A stretch of DNA of 64,000 nucleotides, taken from Microbacterium hydrocarbonoxydans (GTDB taxonomy: Bacteria > Actinomycetota > Actinomycetes > Actinomycetales > Microbacteriaceae). Below are positions 1 to 8,297 of this stretch, one piece after another. The stretch spans positions 1,736,001 through 1,800,000 of the forward strand of contig NZ_LR882982.1 in the NCBI RefSeq assembly GCF_904831005.1, read 5' to 3'. Under the pieces are notes generated by a model that saw only the letters and a program-made list of their open reading frames with translations, searched no databases and was not told the origin of the DNA. Within the stretch, counting starts at the first letter, position 1; each line of letters begins with the position of its first letter. Made by a program: the position numbers and the translations under genes.

Positions 1-3000
1 GAACCGATCGCCGTCGTCGCCTGTCCCACCGAGGGCGAGCCTGTCGCCGTCGCCGCGTTCGAGACCGACCCGGCGTCGACGTCGGTCTGGAGCACCCGCG
101 ACGTCGCCGTCGCCGTCACAGCCGACCCCGGGGGCAGGACCCCGGATGCGCCCGTGGGCCACGCTCCGTACGAGAGATCGCTGATTCCGGGGAGGGAATC
201 AGTCGCCGACACGCCCGACAACGTGACGTTGCCGACGTTGCGGATGCTCACGCTCCAGGTGATCGTCTCGCCGGCGACACCGCTCGCTCCCGCGGGAAGG
301 GTTCCCGTCTTGGCGACCTGCAGACGGGGGTCTGCGGCTGCGGTCGCCGTCGACACGGCGGCCGACGCGGCGCTGACGGGGACACCGCTGGGAGAGACCG
401 CGCTGCCGGTCGCGACGTTCGTCACGACACCCGCGTCGAGGTCTGCCTGAGTGAGGGTGTGGTTCGCCCGTGCGACCACCTGTCCGCCCGGCGCCAACAC
501 CCCTGCGTCACCGGGCCAGGTGTACTCGAACGGGGTCAGTCCTGCCAGCGGATCCGTGACGACGACGCTGCGGAGGGTGACATTGCCGGTGTTCGTCACC
601 CGCACCGTGTACTCGATGATGTCGCCGACGCCACCTGCACTCTGCACCGTCGCCGTCTTCACCGTCGAGAGACCGGGGCCGGCCGGCACGGTCGCGAGCG
701 TGACGGTGGGCGACGTGGCCGAGGCGTTCGCGCCCGAGGGAGCGACGCCCGTGACGCGCGCGGCGTTGCTCACGCTCCCGGAATCGACATCGGCCTGCGT
801 CACCGTATAGGTGGCCGTGCCTGTGACCTCCTGGCCCGGCGCCAGAGTGCCCGCAGCTGCCGGCCAGCTGAGTGCGACGGTGCTCAGGCCCGTGTGCGGG
901 TCGTTGATCGACACGCCCGTGAGAGTGACGTTGCCTGTGTTGCGAGCCGAGAAGGCGTATGTGATGACGCTGCCGACCGCACCGTTGCCCAGGGTGTACG
1001 ACCCGGTCTTGCCGAGCGTCAGCGCCGGCCCCGCCACCAGCGCAAGCGTGGCGGAGGCTGTTGCCGCGACGGCGGCACCCGTGGGAGGAGTCGCGGTGGC
1101 CGTCGCTGTGTTCGCGAGGGAACCGGCGTCGACGTCGGACTGCGTCAGCGCACGAGTGGCGGTGGCGGTCACACTCTGCCCGGGCTGCAGAACGCCCTCC
1201 GTGCCCGGCCATGCGGCGTATGCGAGTGGCGACAGGCCCGGCAGCGGATCCGCGATCGCGACGCCGGTCAGTGTGACGTTTCCCGCGTTCCGCACGGTGA
1301 AGCTGTAGGTGACCACGTCGCCGGAGCGACCGGTCGCGCCGGGAGACAAGGCGGCGGTCTTGTCCATCGTCAGTCGGGGCGCCGCAGCCGCGGTTGCCGT
1401 GACGACCTCCGGCGAAGAACCGTCGACGACCACGCCACCCGGCGCCGATGCCGACGCGCTTGCGCGGTTTCTGATCGCTCCCGCGTTCACATCGGCCTGA
1501 GTGATCACGTAGGTGGCCCTCGCGATCGCCGCCTGGCCCGGTGCAAGTACTCCCGCGACCCCGGGCCACGTGATCGACAGCGCCGACAGCCCGGCGAGCG
1601 GATCGTTCAGGGTGACGCCGGTGAGGGTCTGATTTCCGCTGTTCTCAGCGCGGATGCTGAACGTCACGACGTCGCCGACACGGTTGCCCGATGCCGCCGA
1701 GGAGCTCTTCGAGACGGTGAGTCCCGGCGCCGCCGCCGTTGTATCGACCACCGCCACAGCGGAACTCGCGCTGACGACGGGTCCGGCCGGCGGACGACCG
1801 CTCACGGACGCGGTGTTGCGTACTGAGCCGGCATCCACATCGGACTGGCGCACCGTGTACGTCGCCGTGCCCGATGCGGTCTGCCCCGGCGCAAGGGTGT
1901 TGGGAGCCCCGGGCCAGGTGATCGTCGGCGTGCTGAGACCCGCGAGGTTGTCGGTCAGGGTGATGCCGTTGAGACTGACGTTCCCTGCGTTGCGGATCGT
2001 GAAGGCGAACGTCGCGGTGCTTCCGACTCCCCCGTCGCCGGACGTGATGGATCCCGTCTTGACGACCGACATCGACGGCACCGCCGCGATCCGCACCGTC
2101 GACGGCGCCGTACCCGACACCGAAGCGCCGCGCGGCGGGGCTCCGGTCGCGGTTGCGGTGTTCACGACCGCGCCGGCATCCACGTCGGACTGCCGCACCG
2201 CGTAGGTCGCGGTTCCCGAAACGCTCTGCCCGGGCTGAAGCGTCCCCGCTGCCCCGACCCACCCGGTGAGCGACACCGGTGCGCCGCCGAGCAGCGGGTC
2301 GACCAGCGAGACACCCGTGAGGGTGACGTTGCCTGAGTTCCTCGCCGAGAAGGCATAGGTGATCGTGTCGCCCGCCGTGCCCGTGCCGGACAGGGTGCCG
2401 ACCTTCGTGACGGCGATCGATGGCGCGATCGCCGCAGTCGGAGTCGTGATGGCTCCGGACGCCGCCGTCACCGTCGCTCCCCCACCCGTGCCCGACGCGC
2501 TGGCTGTGTTGGTGATGGAGCCGGTGTTCACATCGGCCTGGGTGACGGTATAGGTCGCCGTAGCGAGGACCGTCTGCCCCGGGGCGAGGCTGCCGGCCGG
2601 CCCCGGCCACTGATACTCGAGAGGGCTCAGTCCGGCGAGAGGGTCTGCGACGGCGACCCCTGTGAGCGTGACGTTGCCGGTGTTGCTGGTTCGGAACGTG
2701 TACGTGACGACGCTGCCGACACCGCCGCCCCCGCCCGCCGCGGTCTTCGTGACGGTGACCGCCGGTGCCGCGGCGATGGTGGCGACCGAGACCTCACCCG
2801 ACGATGCCGAGATCGAGGGGCCGGTGGGCGGCGTGCCGCTGACGGATGCGGTGTTTCTCGCAGCGCCCGCATCGACGTCGGACTGGCGCACGGTGTAGGT
2901 TGCGGTCGCGGTGACCGTCTGGTTCGGCTGCAGCGTGCCCGCCGTCCCGGGCCAGGTGTACTGGAGCGACGAGAGTCCGGGGTGCGGATCGCTGATCGAG

Positions 3001-5890
3001 ACGCCGGTGAGCGTCACATTGCCCGTGTTCTGAGCCGAGAACGAATACGTGATCGTACTGCCGACCGAGCCGTTGCCCGACGTCACGGCACCCGTCTTGA
3101 TGAGCACGATCCCCGGCGCGGACGCGAGCGAGACCGTGGCGGGGGCGATGCTCGACACGCGCTCCCCGGACGGGGGCGCGCCCGAGCCGGTCGCCGTGTT
3201 GCTGACCGCCCCCGCGTTCACGTCGCCTTGAGAGATGGTCGATGTCGCCGTGGCGGTGACCGTCTGTCCCGGCCGGAGCACACCGGTCGTGCCGCTCGGC
3301 CAGCTTCCGTAGGAGAGCACGGAGATCCCTGGCAGGGAGTCTGTCGCGGCGACACCGCTGAGTGTGACGTTGCCCGAGTTGCGGAGCGTGATGTTCCAGA
3401 CGATGGTGTCGCCGGCGCGTCCTGACGCGCCGCTCTGCAGCGCGCCGGCCTTGGTGGTCACGATTCCCGCCGACGCCGGGACCGTGTTCGTCGTGACCTG
3501 GCCCGAGGTGCTCGTCACCGGGGTCTGGCCGTACGTCGCGGTCGACGACGCCACGTTGCGGACTGCGCCTGCGTCCACGTCCGCCTGCGTGACCGTGTAG
3601 GTCGCCAATGCCGTCACGGATTGACCCGGCGCGAGAGTGCCCGCCGCACCCGGCCAGGTGTAGGTGAAAGATGAGAGGCCGGGGAGCGTATCGGCGATCG
3701 TGACACCGGTGAGCGTCACGTTTCCCGAGTTCGTGGTCCGCACGGAGTATGTGACCACATCACCGACCGCAGCTGTTCCCGAGACGGTGGCCGACTTCGT
3801 CGTCGAGCTCGACGGCGCGGCGGCGATCGTCGACACGCGTGTCGTGGGTGAGGTGCCGGAGACCGCGTTACCACCCGGCGTGCGGCCCGATGCCGATGCC
3901 GTGTTGGTGACTGCCCCGGCGTCGACATCGGATTGCCGCACTGTGTATGTCGCCTGGCCCTGCACCGTCTGCCCAGGAGCGAGAGTCCCTGCCGTTCCCG
4001 GCCACGTGTAGGCGATCGCCGTCAGCCCCGGAAGCTGGTCGGTGATCGCGATCTGGCTCACTGTCACATTGCCGTTGTTCGTCACGGAGAACGCGTACGT
4101 GACAGTGCTTCCGACGCCGCCGGCACCCGCCGTGATCGTCCCCGACTTCAGCACCGTGAGAGCACCGGCCGGGGTGACGGGCAGAGTGGACGACCGCGAC
4201 TGCGTCAGTCTCGCGCCGCTCGGCGGAGCGGCCGACGCGGTCGCTGTGTTCGCCACTGCTCCGGCATCCACGTCGGCCTGCGTGAGCGTGTACGTCGCGC
4301 TGGCGGTGACCGCCTGCCCCGGTGCGAGGGTTCCCGCAGCGCCCGGCCAGGTATACGTCAGCGCAGAAAGGCCTGCAAGCGGATCGGTGATGACCGCGCC
4401 GGTGAGAGTCACATTGCCGGTGTTCGCGAGACGGAACGTGTAAGTGACGAGGTCTCCTGCTTTGCCGGTGCTCCCCGGCGTCATCGCGCCGGTCTTGGTG
4501 AAGCTGACGGCAGGCGCCGAAGCGGCGGTCGCGACGGTCGACTGGCTGCTCGGAACGGTCAGGATCGGTCCGGCGGGAGTCCGCGCCGAGCCCGTCGCCG
4601 TGTTGCGCACGGATCCTGCGTCGACGTCTGCCTGGGTGACGGTGTAGGTCGCGGATGCCGTCGCCGACTGTCCGGGGGCCAGAACCCCTGCCACACCCGG
4701 CCATGTGTAGGCGAGTGCGGAGAGACCTGCGAGAGGGTCTGTGATTCCGACCGACGTCAATGTCGTGTTGCCGGAGTTCCGAACGGTGAACGTATAGGTG
4801 ATCGTGCTTCCGACGCCGCCTGACCCCTGGGTGACGGCCCCCGACTTCGTCGTCGTGAGGCCCGGGGCCGAGGCGATCGTGGCGACGGCTACTTGCGGAG
4901 AGGAACCGGAGACAGTGGCTCCGCCCGGAGTCCGGGCTGTGGCGGTGGCTGTGTTGCGGACGCTGCCTGCGTCGACGTCGGCTTGGGTGATCGTGTAGAA
5001 CGCAGTGGCGGTCGCCGTCTGGCCCACTGCGAGCGAGCCGGCTGTGGCTGTCGGCCATGTGATGACCGGAGGCGAGAGTCCAGGGAGCGGATCGACGAGC
5101 GAGGCGTTCGCGAGAGTGACGTTCCCGGTGTTGCGGATCGTGAACGAGTAGTTGATCCGGTCACCCACGCGACCGGTGGCGCCGCTCGCGAGCGCTCCCG
5201 TCTTCGTCACGGTCAGCGCGCCCGCAGCCGCGATCGGGGTCACGCGGTTCGCAGAACCGGACGGCTTCGCGCCGCCGTCATCGTCCGTCGCGCTCACCGT
5301 CGCAGTGTTGGCGATGGAGCCGGCGTCGACATCGCTCTGCTTCAGCGTGTACGTCGCGGTCGCGGTGACCGACTGCCCGGCGCTGAGAACGCCCGCAGCC
5401 CCCGGCCAGGCGCCGAAGGTGATCGCCGACAGTCCGGAGAGCGGATCGGTGATGACGATGTCTCTCAGGGTCGACTGCCCGGTGTTGCTCACGGTGAACG
5501 TGTAGATCAGCACGTCACCGGCGCGGCCGGTGCCACCCGGGGCGAGAGCGCTGGTCTTCGAGAGCGTGACCGCACTCAGCAGCACGGTCGTGGTGTCGCT
5601 GTCCTGCGCGAGGAAGTCTCCCACCGTGGTTCGCGCCGTCGCCTCTGCGGTCGACACGTACCCGGTCGAAGAGGGCGCCGCCGCCGTACAGGTGAACTCC
5701 TGCGACTGGAGCGGCGCCAAGGTCACAGCGCCCAGACTTCGTGCGCACCCCGCCTGGTCGTCGGTGATGACGATGTTCCGCAGCGTTCCCGCTCCCGTGT
5801 TCGTGATCTTGATCACGAAGGTGGCGAGCTCCCCCGCCGTCCGCGACTGCGTGTCCACGGTGCCGTTGAAGGTCTTCTGCAGTTGGAGCC
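1..5890 (-). repeat. Tandem array of about 17 coding repeats, period 343-360 bp
   Basis: The segment encoding the ADVDAG motif recurs near 73, 431, 781, 1126, 1486, 1831, 2177, 2524, 2870, 3213, 3568, 3919, 4264, 4618, 4968 and 5322, so the spacing is 343-360 bp. A seventeenth, more divergent unit at about 5560-5890 lacks the motif. The units are similar but not identical in DNA. They all lie in the same minus-strand frame, checked at both ends and in the middle. Confidence 0.88.
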
Positions 5891-7094
5891 CTGCGGTCGG
5901 CACCGACAGCATCGCGTTGCGCAGGAGATAGGAATCGCCGGCGGTGCCGAGACGCAGATTCACGGTCGAGTCGCCGGCGATCACATTCGAGAGCGGTGCC
6001 GTCGCGACGTCGACGCTCTGGTTGGTGAATGCGGTGCCCGCTGTTCCCGCGTACCTCACCGAGCCGACGGCGCGAGAGATTCCGATGTTCGAGTTCGCCC
6101 CCGCGGCATTCGGGATCTCTGTGTATGTGCTGGAACCACCGCGCGAGTACGCGGCCGAGTCGCCCGTGATGTTCCGATCGCCCTCGAAGAGCGTGAACCC
6201 CGCCCGCGTTCCGGCGGCGACCGCAGTGAATCCGTTGAAGGCGACCGTCAGCGCCGGGTCATTGGCCCCCTGACGCACGTGCCCTTCGTAGTAGATGATG
6301 TTGTGCGGCACAGATGCCGGGTTGTCGGCGATGAAGGTTCCGTAGTCGTAGACGACGTTGATGGACCAGCCGGCGTAGCATCCGGCTCCGGTGGGGGTCC
6401 AGATGTTGCCGGCCGAGATCGTGATCTCCGACCCCGTCGCGACCGTCGCGAACGCGGAAGTGACATCGGCGCTTGCTGAGTAGTACAGCGCCGTCGCCTG
6501 TGAGGCGGGGTCGGCCAGCATGCTCTGTGGCGCGACATTCGTGACGCTGCCGCTCCCGACCTTCAGTTGCACGGAGCGGGAGGTATACCCGGTGGGGCTG
6601 CCCGCGGGCATGGTCGCCACTCCGCGGGCGGCTGAGTACTGCGCGCAGAGCGCGCGGTTGTCCCCGGTGTACACGCCGGTGTTGGCGCTCCAGGTGAGGA
6701 AGGCCTTGACGACCGTCGCCCCGGCGGGCACCGTGATGGTCGCAGTGCTGGAGTTCGAGGTGAAGCCCGAGACCGAGTTGGTCTGCGTCATCACGAAGTT
6801 GTCGTTGACGTTGTTCGTGTTCGTGTTCGAGGCGGCGTGCAGATCGGCGCACGTTCCGTTCGTCGTGGCCGTCGTGGCCGAACAGGCGAGCACTCCATTG
6901 CCGGCCATGATGAAGTCGCCGTTGACGTTCGCTTGGTAGTTGGGCGCTGTGCCGGAGTTCGTGCCCCACTGCACGACGGCTGCTTCCGCGGACTGGGGGG
7001 CACCGAGGGTCAGTCCGGCGGCGATGATCGCGACAGCCGTGATCATCGCGACGGCAGATCTGCGCCGTCCGCGCTGATCAACTCCCCGCACCAT
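1..7094 (-). CDS. Giant secreted DUF7507/DUF11-type repeat protein, C-terminus beyond window
   Basis: One frame stays open from ATG at 7094 to the left edge (about 2364 codons, no stop), so the protein is 3'-truncated here. The start is preceded by a purine-rich GAGGGGGG ribosome-binding site. Residues 1-38 look like a Sec signal peptide: arginine-rich start, hydrophobic core at about 14-32, AEA cleavage motif at 36-38. Residues about 40-395 form a Thr/Asn/Ser-rich non-repeat domain. From about residue 400 onward come roughly 17 repeats of about 115-120 residues, each with a GD-x-TYTFTVxNTGN core, ITDPLxGLS, a TWPG turn, LAPGQ and an ADVDAG motif. Such beta-sandwich arrays belong to cell-surface or fimbrial-type proteins. 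I infer a long wall-attached stalk or adhesin. The anchoring signal, if any, is outside the window, so sortase attachment cannot be judged. Ligand unknown. Confidence 0.9.
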   Translation of the reverse strand, partial: MVRGVDQRGRRRSAVAMITAVAIIAAGLTLGAPQSAEAAVVQWGTNSGTAPNYQANVNGDFIMAGNGVLACSATTATTNGTCADLHAASNTNTNNVNDNFVMTQTNSVSGFTSNSSTATITVPAGATVVKAFLTWSANTGVYTGDNRALCAQYSAARGVATMPAGSPTGYTSRSVQLKVGSGSVTNVAPQSMLADPASQATALYYSASADVTSAFATVATGSEITISAGNIWTPTGAGCYAGWSINVVYDYGTFIADNPASVPHNIIYYEGHVRQGANDPALTVAFNGFTAVAAGTRAGFTLFEGDRNITGDSAAYSRGGSSTYTEIPNAAGANSNIGISRAVGSVRYAGTAGTAFTNQSVDVATAPLSNVIAGDSTVNLRLGTAGDSYLLRNAMLSVPTAGLQLQKTFNGTVDTQSRTAGELATFVIKITNTGAGTLRNIVITDDQAGCARSLGAVTLAPLQSQEFTCTAAAPSSTGYVSTAEATARTTVGDFLAQDSDTTTVLLSAVTLSKTSALAPGGTGRAGDVLIYTFTVSNTGQSTLRDIVITDPLSGLSAITFGAWPGAAGVLSAGQSVTATATYTLKQSDVDAGSIANTATVSATDDDGGAKPSGSANRVTPIAAAGALTVTKTGALASGATGRVGDRINYSFTIRNTGNVTLANASLVDPLPGLSPPVITWPTATAGSLAVGQTATATAFYTITQADVDAGSVRNTATATARTPGGATVSGSSPQVAVATIASAPGLTTTKSGAVTQGSGGVGSTITYTFTVRNSGNTTLTSVGITDPLAGLSALAYTWPGVAGVLAPGQSATASATYTVTQADVDAGSVRNTATGSARTPAGPILTVPSSQSTVATAASAPAVSFTKTGAMTPGSTGKAGDLVTYTFRLANTGNVTLTGAVITDPLAGLSALTYTWPGAAGTLAPGQAVTASATYTLTQADVDAGAVANTATASAAPPSGARLTQSRSSTLPVTPAGALTVLKSGTITAGAGGVGSTVTYAFSVTNNGNVTVSQIAITDQLPGLTAIAYTWPGTAGTLAPGQTVQGQATYTVRQSDVDAGAVTNTASASGRTPGGNAVSGTSPTTRVSTIAAAPSSSTTKSATVSGTAAVGDVVTYSVRTTNSGNVTLTGVTIADTLPGLSSFTYTWPGAAGTLAPGQSVTALATYTVTQADVDAGAVRNVASSTATYGQTPVTSTSGQVTTNTVPASAGIVTTKAGALQSGASGRAGDTIVWNITLRNSGNVTLSGVAATDSLPGISVLSYGSWPSGTTGVLRPGQTVTATATSTISQGDVNAGAVSNTATGSGAPPSGERVSSIAPATVSLASAPGIVLIKTGAVTSGNGSVGSTITYSFSAQNTGNVTLTGVSISDPHPGLSSLQYTWPGTAGTLQPNQTVTATATYTVRQSDVDAGAARNTASVSGTPPTGPSISASSGEVSVATIAAAPAVTVTKTAAGGGGGVGSVVTYTFRTSNTGNVTLTGVAVADPLAGLSPLEYQWPGPAGSLAPGQTVLATATYTVTQADVNTGSITNTASASGTGGGATVTAASGAITTPTAAIAPSIAVTKVGTLSGTGTAGDTITYAFSARNSGNVTLTGVSLVDPLLGGAPVSLTGWVGAAGTLQPGQSVSGTATYAVRQSDVDAGAVVNTATATGAPPRGASVSGTAPSTVRIAAVPSMSVVKTGSITSGDGGVGSTATFAFTIRNAGNVSLNGITLTDNLAGLSTPTITWPGAPNTLAPGQTASGTATYTVRQSDVDAGSVRNTASVSGRPPAGPVVSASSAVAVVDTTAAAPGLTVSKSSSAASGNRVGDVVTFSIRAENSGNQTLTGVTLNDPLAGLSALSITWPGVAGVLAPGQAAIARATYVITQADVNAGAIRNRASASASAPGGVVVDGSSPEVVTATAAAAPRLTMDKTAALSPGATGRSGDVVTYSFTVRNAGNVTLTGVAIADPLPGLSPLAYAAWPGTEGVLQPGQSVTATATRALTQSDVDAGSLANTATATATPPTGAAVAATASATLALVAGPALTLGKTGSYTLGNGAVGSVITYAFSARNTGNVTLTGVSINDPHTGLSTVALSWPAAAGTLAPGQEVTGTATYTVTQADVDSGSVSNAARVTGVAPSGANASATSPTVTLATVPAGPGLSTVKTATVQSAGGVGDIIEYTVRVTNTGNVTLRSVVVTDPLAGLTPFEYTWPGDAGVLAPGGQVVARANHTLTQADLDAGVVTNVATGSAVSPSGVPVSAASAAVSTATAAADPRLQVAKTGTLPAGASGVAGETITWSVSIRNVGNVTLSGVSATDSLPGISDLSYGAWPTGASGVLPPGSAVTATATSRVLQTDVDAGSVSNAATATGSPSVGQATTAIG

Positions 7095-7113
7095 CTGCGA
7101 CCCCCCTCAGAGT

Positions 7114-7142
7114 CACGTGCGCCGGTCGGACCGGAGCACGTG
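7114..7142 (-). promoter_or_regulatory. Long hairpin/palindrome at the predicted 5' end of the giant repeat-protein mRNA
   Basis: Outer arms CACGTGC (7114-7120) and GCACGTG (7136-7142) enclose one G/A mismatch and a second palindrome, CCGGTC-G-GACCGG (7122-7134). The predicted -10 lies at 7149-7154, so transcription would start at about 7142, the first base of the outer arm. It could be a 5' stabilising stem-loop or a DNA operator just downstream of the promoter. The sequence alone does not decide. Confidence 0.55.
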
Positions 7143-7148
7143 GCATCA

Positions 7149-7177
7149 ACCCTAGGAGAACCTCGGCCTGGGGACAA
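7149..7177 (-). promoter_or_regulatory. Candidate sigma-70-type promoter of the giant repeat-protein gene
   Basis: On the minus strand TTGTCC (7177-7172) and TAGGGT (7154-7149) are separated by 17 bp, and the start codon lies about 55 nt downstream. Confidence 0.45.
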
Positions 7178-7410
7178 TGGTGCGCTTGTGACGGATGTGA
7201 CTGCCGGGGACCACCGGCCGACGGGGCGCCGAGATCGATAGGTCGCCTCATCGGCGCTTTGCGCCAAAGGTCGCGGCCCGGCTGGACGAACGGCTGAGAT
7301 GTGAGGTGCGGGCGATGCACACCCGTGACAGCCGCCCCTCCGCCGCCGAGGCGGATGGGTGAGGCGGCATCAGGAGCCTCGACCCGCTTCGCGTCCGGAC
7401 GCTCCTGGAA
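7178..7410. other. Intergenic region without recognisable gene
   Basis: Between the promoter of the repeat-protein gene and the terminator of the tRNA operon I find no convincing coding frame, RNA gene or repeat. Confidence 0.6.
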
Positions 7411-7440
7411 ACGAAAAAACCCCCGGAAAACCGGGGGTTT
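7411..7440 (-). terminator. Intrinsic terminator of the tRNA Gly-Cys-Val operon
   Basis: A perfect stem AAACCCCCGG / CCGGGGGTTT (7417-7440) with a 4-nt loop is followed on the minus strand by a run of T. It lies just past the 3' end of tRNA-Val(GAC). Confidence 0.85.
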
Positions 7441-7445
7441 CGTTG

Positions 7446-7517
7446 TGCGCGATACTGGGATCGAACCAGTGACCTCTTCCGTGTCAGGGAAGCGCGCTAC
7501 CGCTGCGCCAATCGCGC
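7446..7517 (-). tRNA. tRNA-Val (anticodon GAC)
   Basis: The acceptor stem GCGCGAT / ATCGCGC closes a cloverleaf with D-arm GCGC...GCGC, anticodon arm CTTCC-CTGACAC-GGAAG and T-arm GGTTCGATCC. The anticodon GAC reads GUC/GUU valine codons. The discriminator is A and CCA is not encoded. Last gene of a three-tRNA minus-strand operon. Confidence 0.93.
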
Positions 7518-7543
7518 CCGTGTGGGCTGTTCAGTTTTCAGAG

Positions 7544-7614
7544 AGGTGGCGACGGGATTCGAACCCGTGTAAACGGCTTTGCAGGCCGGTGCCTAGCCGC
7601 TCGGCCACGCCACC
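7544..7614 (-). tRNA. tRNA-Cys (anticodon GCA)
   Basis: The acceptor stem GGTGGCG / CGCCACC, an anticodon loop CTGCAAA with GCA, the T-arm GGTTCGAATCC and a U73 discriminator (a cysteine identity element) define tRNA-Cys. CCA is not encoded. Confidence 0.93.
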
Positions 7615-7667
7615 GTGTGGATTGACCCCACGTGCGGAAGGCCCTCCGAAGAAGGCCCCTGCACTTG

Positions 7668-7740
7668 AGCGGATGACGAGACTCGAACTCGCGACCCCAA
7701 CCTTGGCAAGGTTGTGCGCTACCAACTGCGCTACATCCGC
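7668..7740 (-). tRNA. tRNA-Gly (anticodon GCC)
   Basis: Acceptor stem GCGGATG / CATCCGC, anticodon arm CAACC-TTGCCAA-GGTTG with anticodon GCC, T-loop GTTCGAGTC and U73. CCA is not encoded. First gene of the Gly-Cys-Val operon. Confidence 0.93.
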
Positions 7741-7774
7741 GTTGTTCCCGGTTGTTGTCCCGGGCACATATGAA

Positions 7775-7802
7775 ACATTAGCCGATGAACGGCGACTGTC
7801 AA
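7775..7802 (-). promoter_or_regulatory. Promoter of the tRNA Gly-Cys-Val operon
   Basis: On the minus strand a perfect TTGACA -35 (7802-7797) and TAATGT -10 (7780-7775) are separated by 16 bp, about 35 bp upstream of tRNA-Gly. This is the best canonical promoter in the window, as expected for stable RNA. Confidence 0.75.
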
Positions 7803-7863
7803 AACCGGGAACGAATCTCGCGCGTGTCCAGTCGAGTGGTCATCAGGGCGCCCGGGCGTCGGG

Positions 7864-7869
7864 TAGTAT
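7864..7869 (+). promoter_or_regulatory. Candidate -10 element for tRNA-Val(CAC)
   Basis: TAGTAT lies 24 bp before the tRNA. No good -35 is seen at the right distance, so this is tentative. Confidence 0.4.
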
Positions 7870-7892
7870 CGGTTGACGTACCCCATGGGTAT

Positions 7893-7968
7893 GGGCGATT
7901 GGCGCAGTTGGTAGCGCGCTTCCTTCACACGGAAGAGGTCATCGGTTCGAGTCCGGTATCGCCCACCA
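7893..7968 (+). tRNA. tRNA-Val (anticodon CAC), CCA encoded
   Basis: Acceptor stem GGGCGAT / ATCGCCC, anticodon arm CTTCC-TTCACAC-GGAAG with CAC (reads GUG), T-arm GGTTCGAGTCC. Unlike the three neighbouring minus-strand tRNAs, the 3' CCA (7966-7968) is present in the DNA. Its body resembles tRNA-Val(GAC) 380 bp away. Confidence 0.94.
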
Positions 7969-8256
7969 CACATCGGTCTGAAGGCGCGGCAGCGCCGCTG
8001 CATCCAGGCTCACGAGTTCGTCCCATCCGCGACAGCGGAGAGGTCCTCGCGCGACGGACGGATCGCTTCCGGCGCGAGAACCCCTCTACCGGAGCCACGT
8101 CGCGGCGAGGTTCCCCAAGAACTCGTCCAGCGCGTGCTCTGGCCGCACGGTACGCCTGAGATCGCCGTCGCACCATCCCGTGGCGCCCCCTCATCAGCAG
8201 GCGTACGCTGTCTTGCCATGCCGCAGTGCGGCATGATCCGCATCCGGCTCTCCTGG
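7969..8256. other. Intergenic region with one palindrome, no gene
   Basis: No convincing gene. The notable element is a perfect inverted repeat, CATGCCGCA-G-TGCGGCATG, at 8217-8235, 22 bp before the iron box. It could be an autoregulatory operator or a weak terminator for tRNA-Val. Confidence 0.5.
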
Positions 8257-8275
8257 TAAGGTTTACCTAACCTGC
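8257..8275 (+). promoter_or_regulatory. DtxR/IdeR-like iron box upstream of the AraC gene
   Basis: TAAGGTTTACCTAACCTGC matches the IdeR/DtxR consensus TTAGGTTAGGCTAACCTAA at 13 of 19 positions by eye. It lies about 23 bp before the AraC-type regulator and probably overlaps its promoter, so the regulator should be repressed in iron-replete cells. Confidence 0.6.
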
Positions 8276-8297
8276 TGGAGAGACGATTGGTGAGCCG

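Noticed and set aside
459..1826. Long plus-strand frame over the giant repeat gene (and similar ones such as 4893-6479 and several short plus-strand frames)
   Set aside because: Arg-rich, low-complexity shadows opposite the true minus-strand frame, which is continuous and has conserved repeats.
1..5890. Regular 350-bp repeats as a CRISPR array or tandem transposons
   Set aside because: The repeats are coding, diverged, without constant short repeats and spacers, and have no terminal inverted repeats.
7417..7440. Perfect palindrome considered as an operator
   Set aside because: It is followed by a T-run on the minus strand right after tRNA-Val, so it is a terminator.
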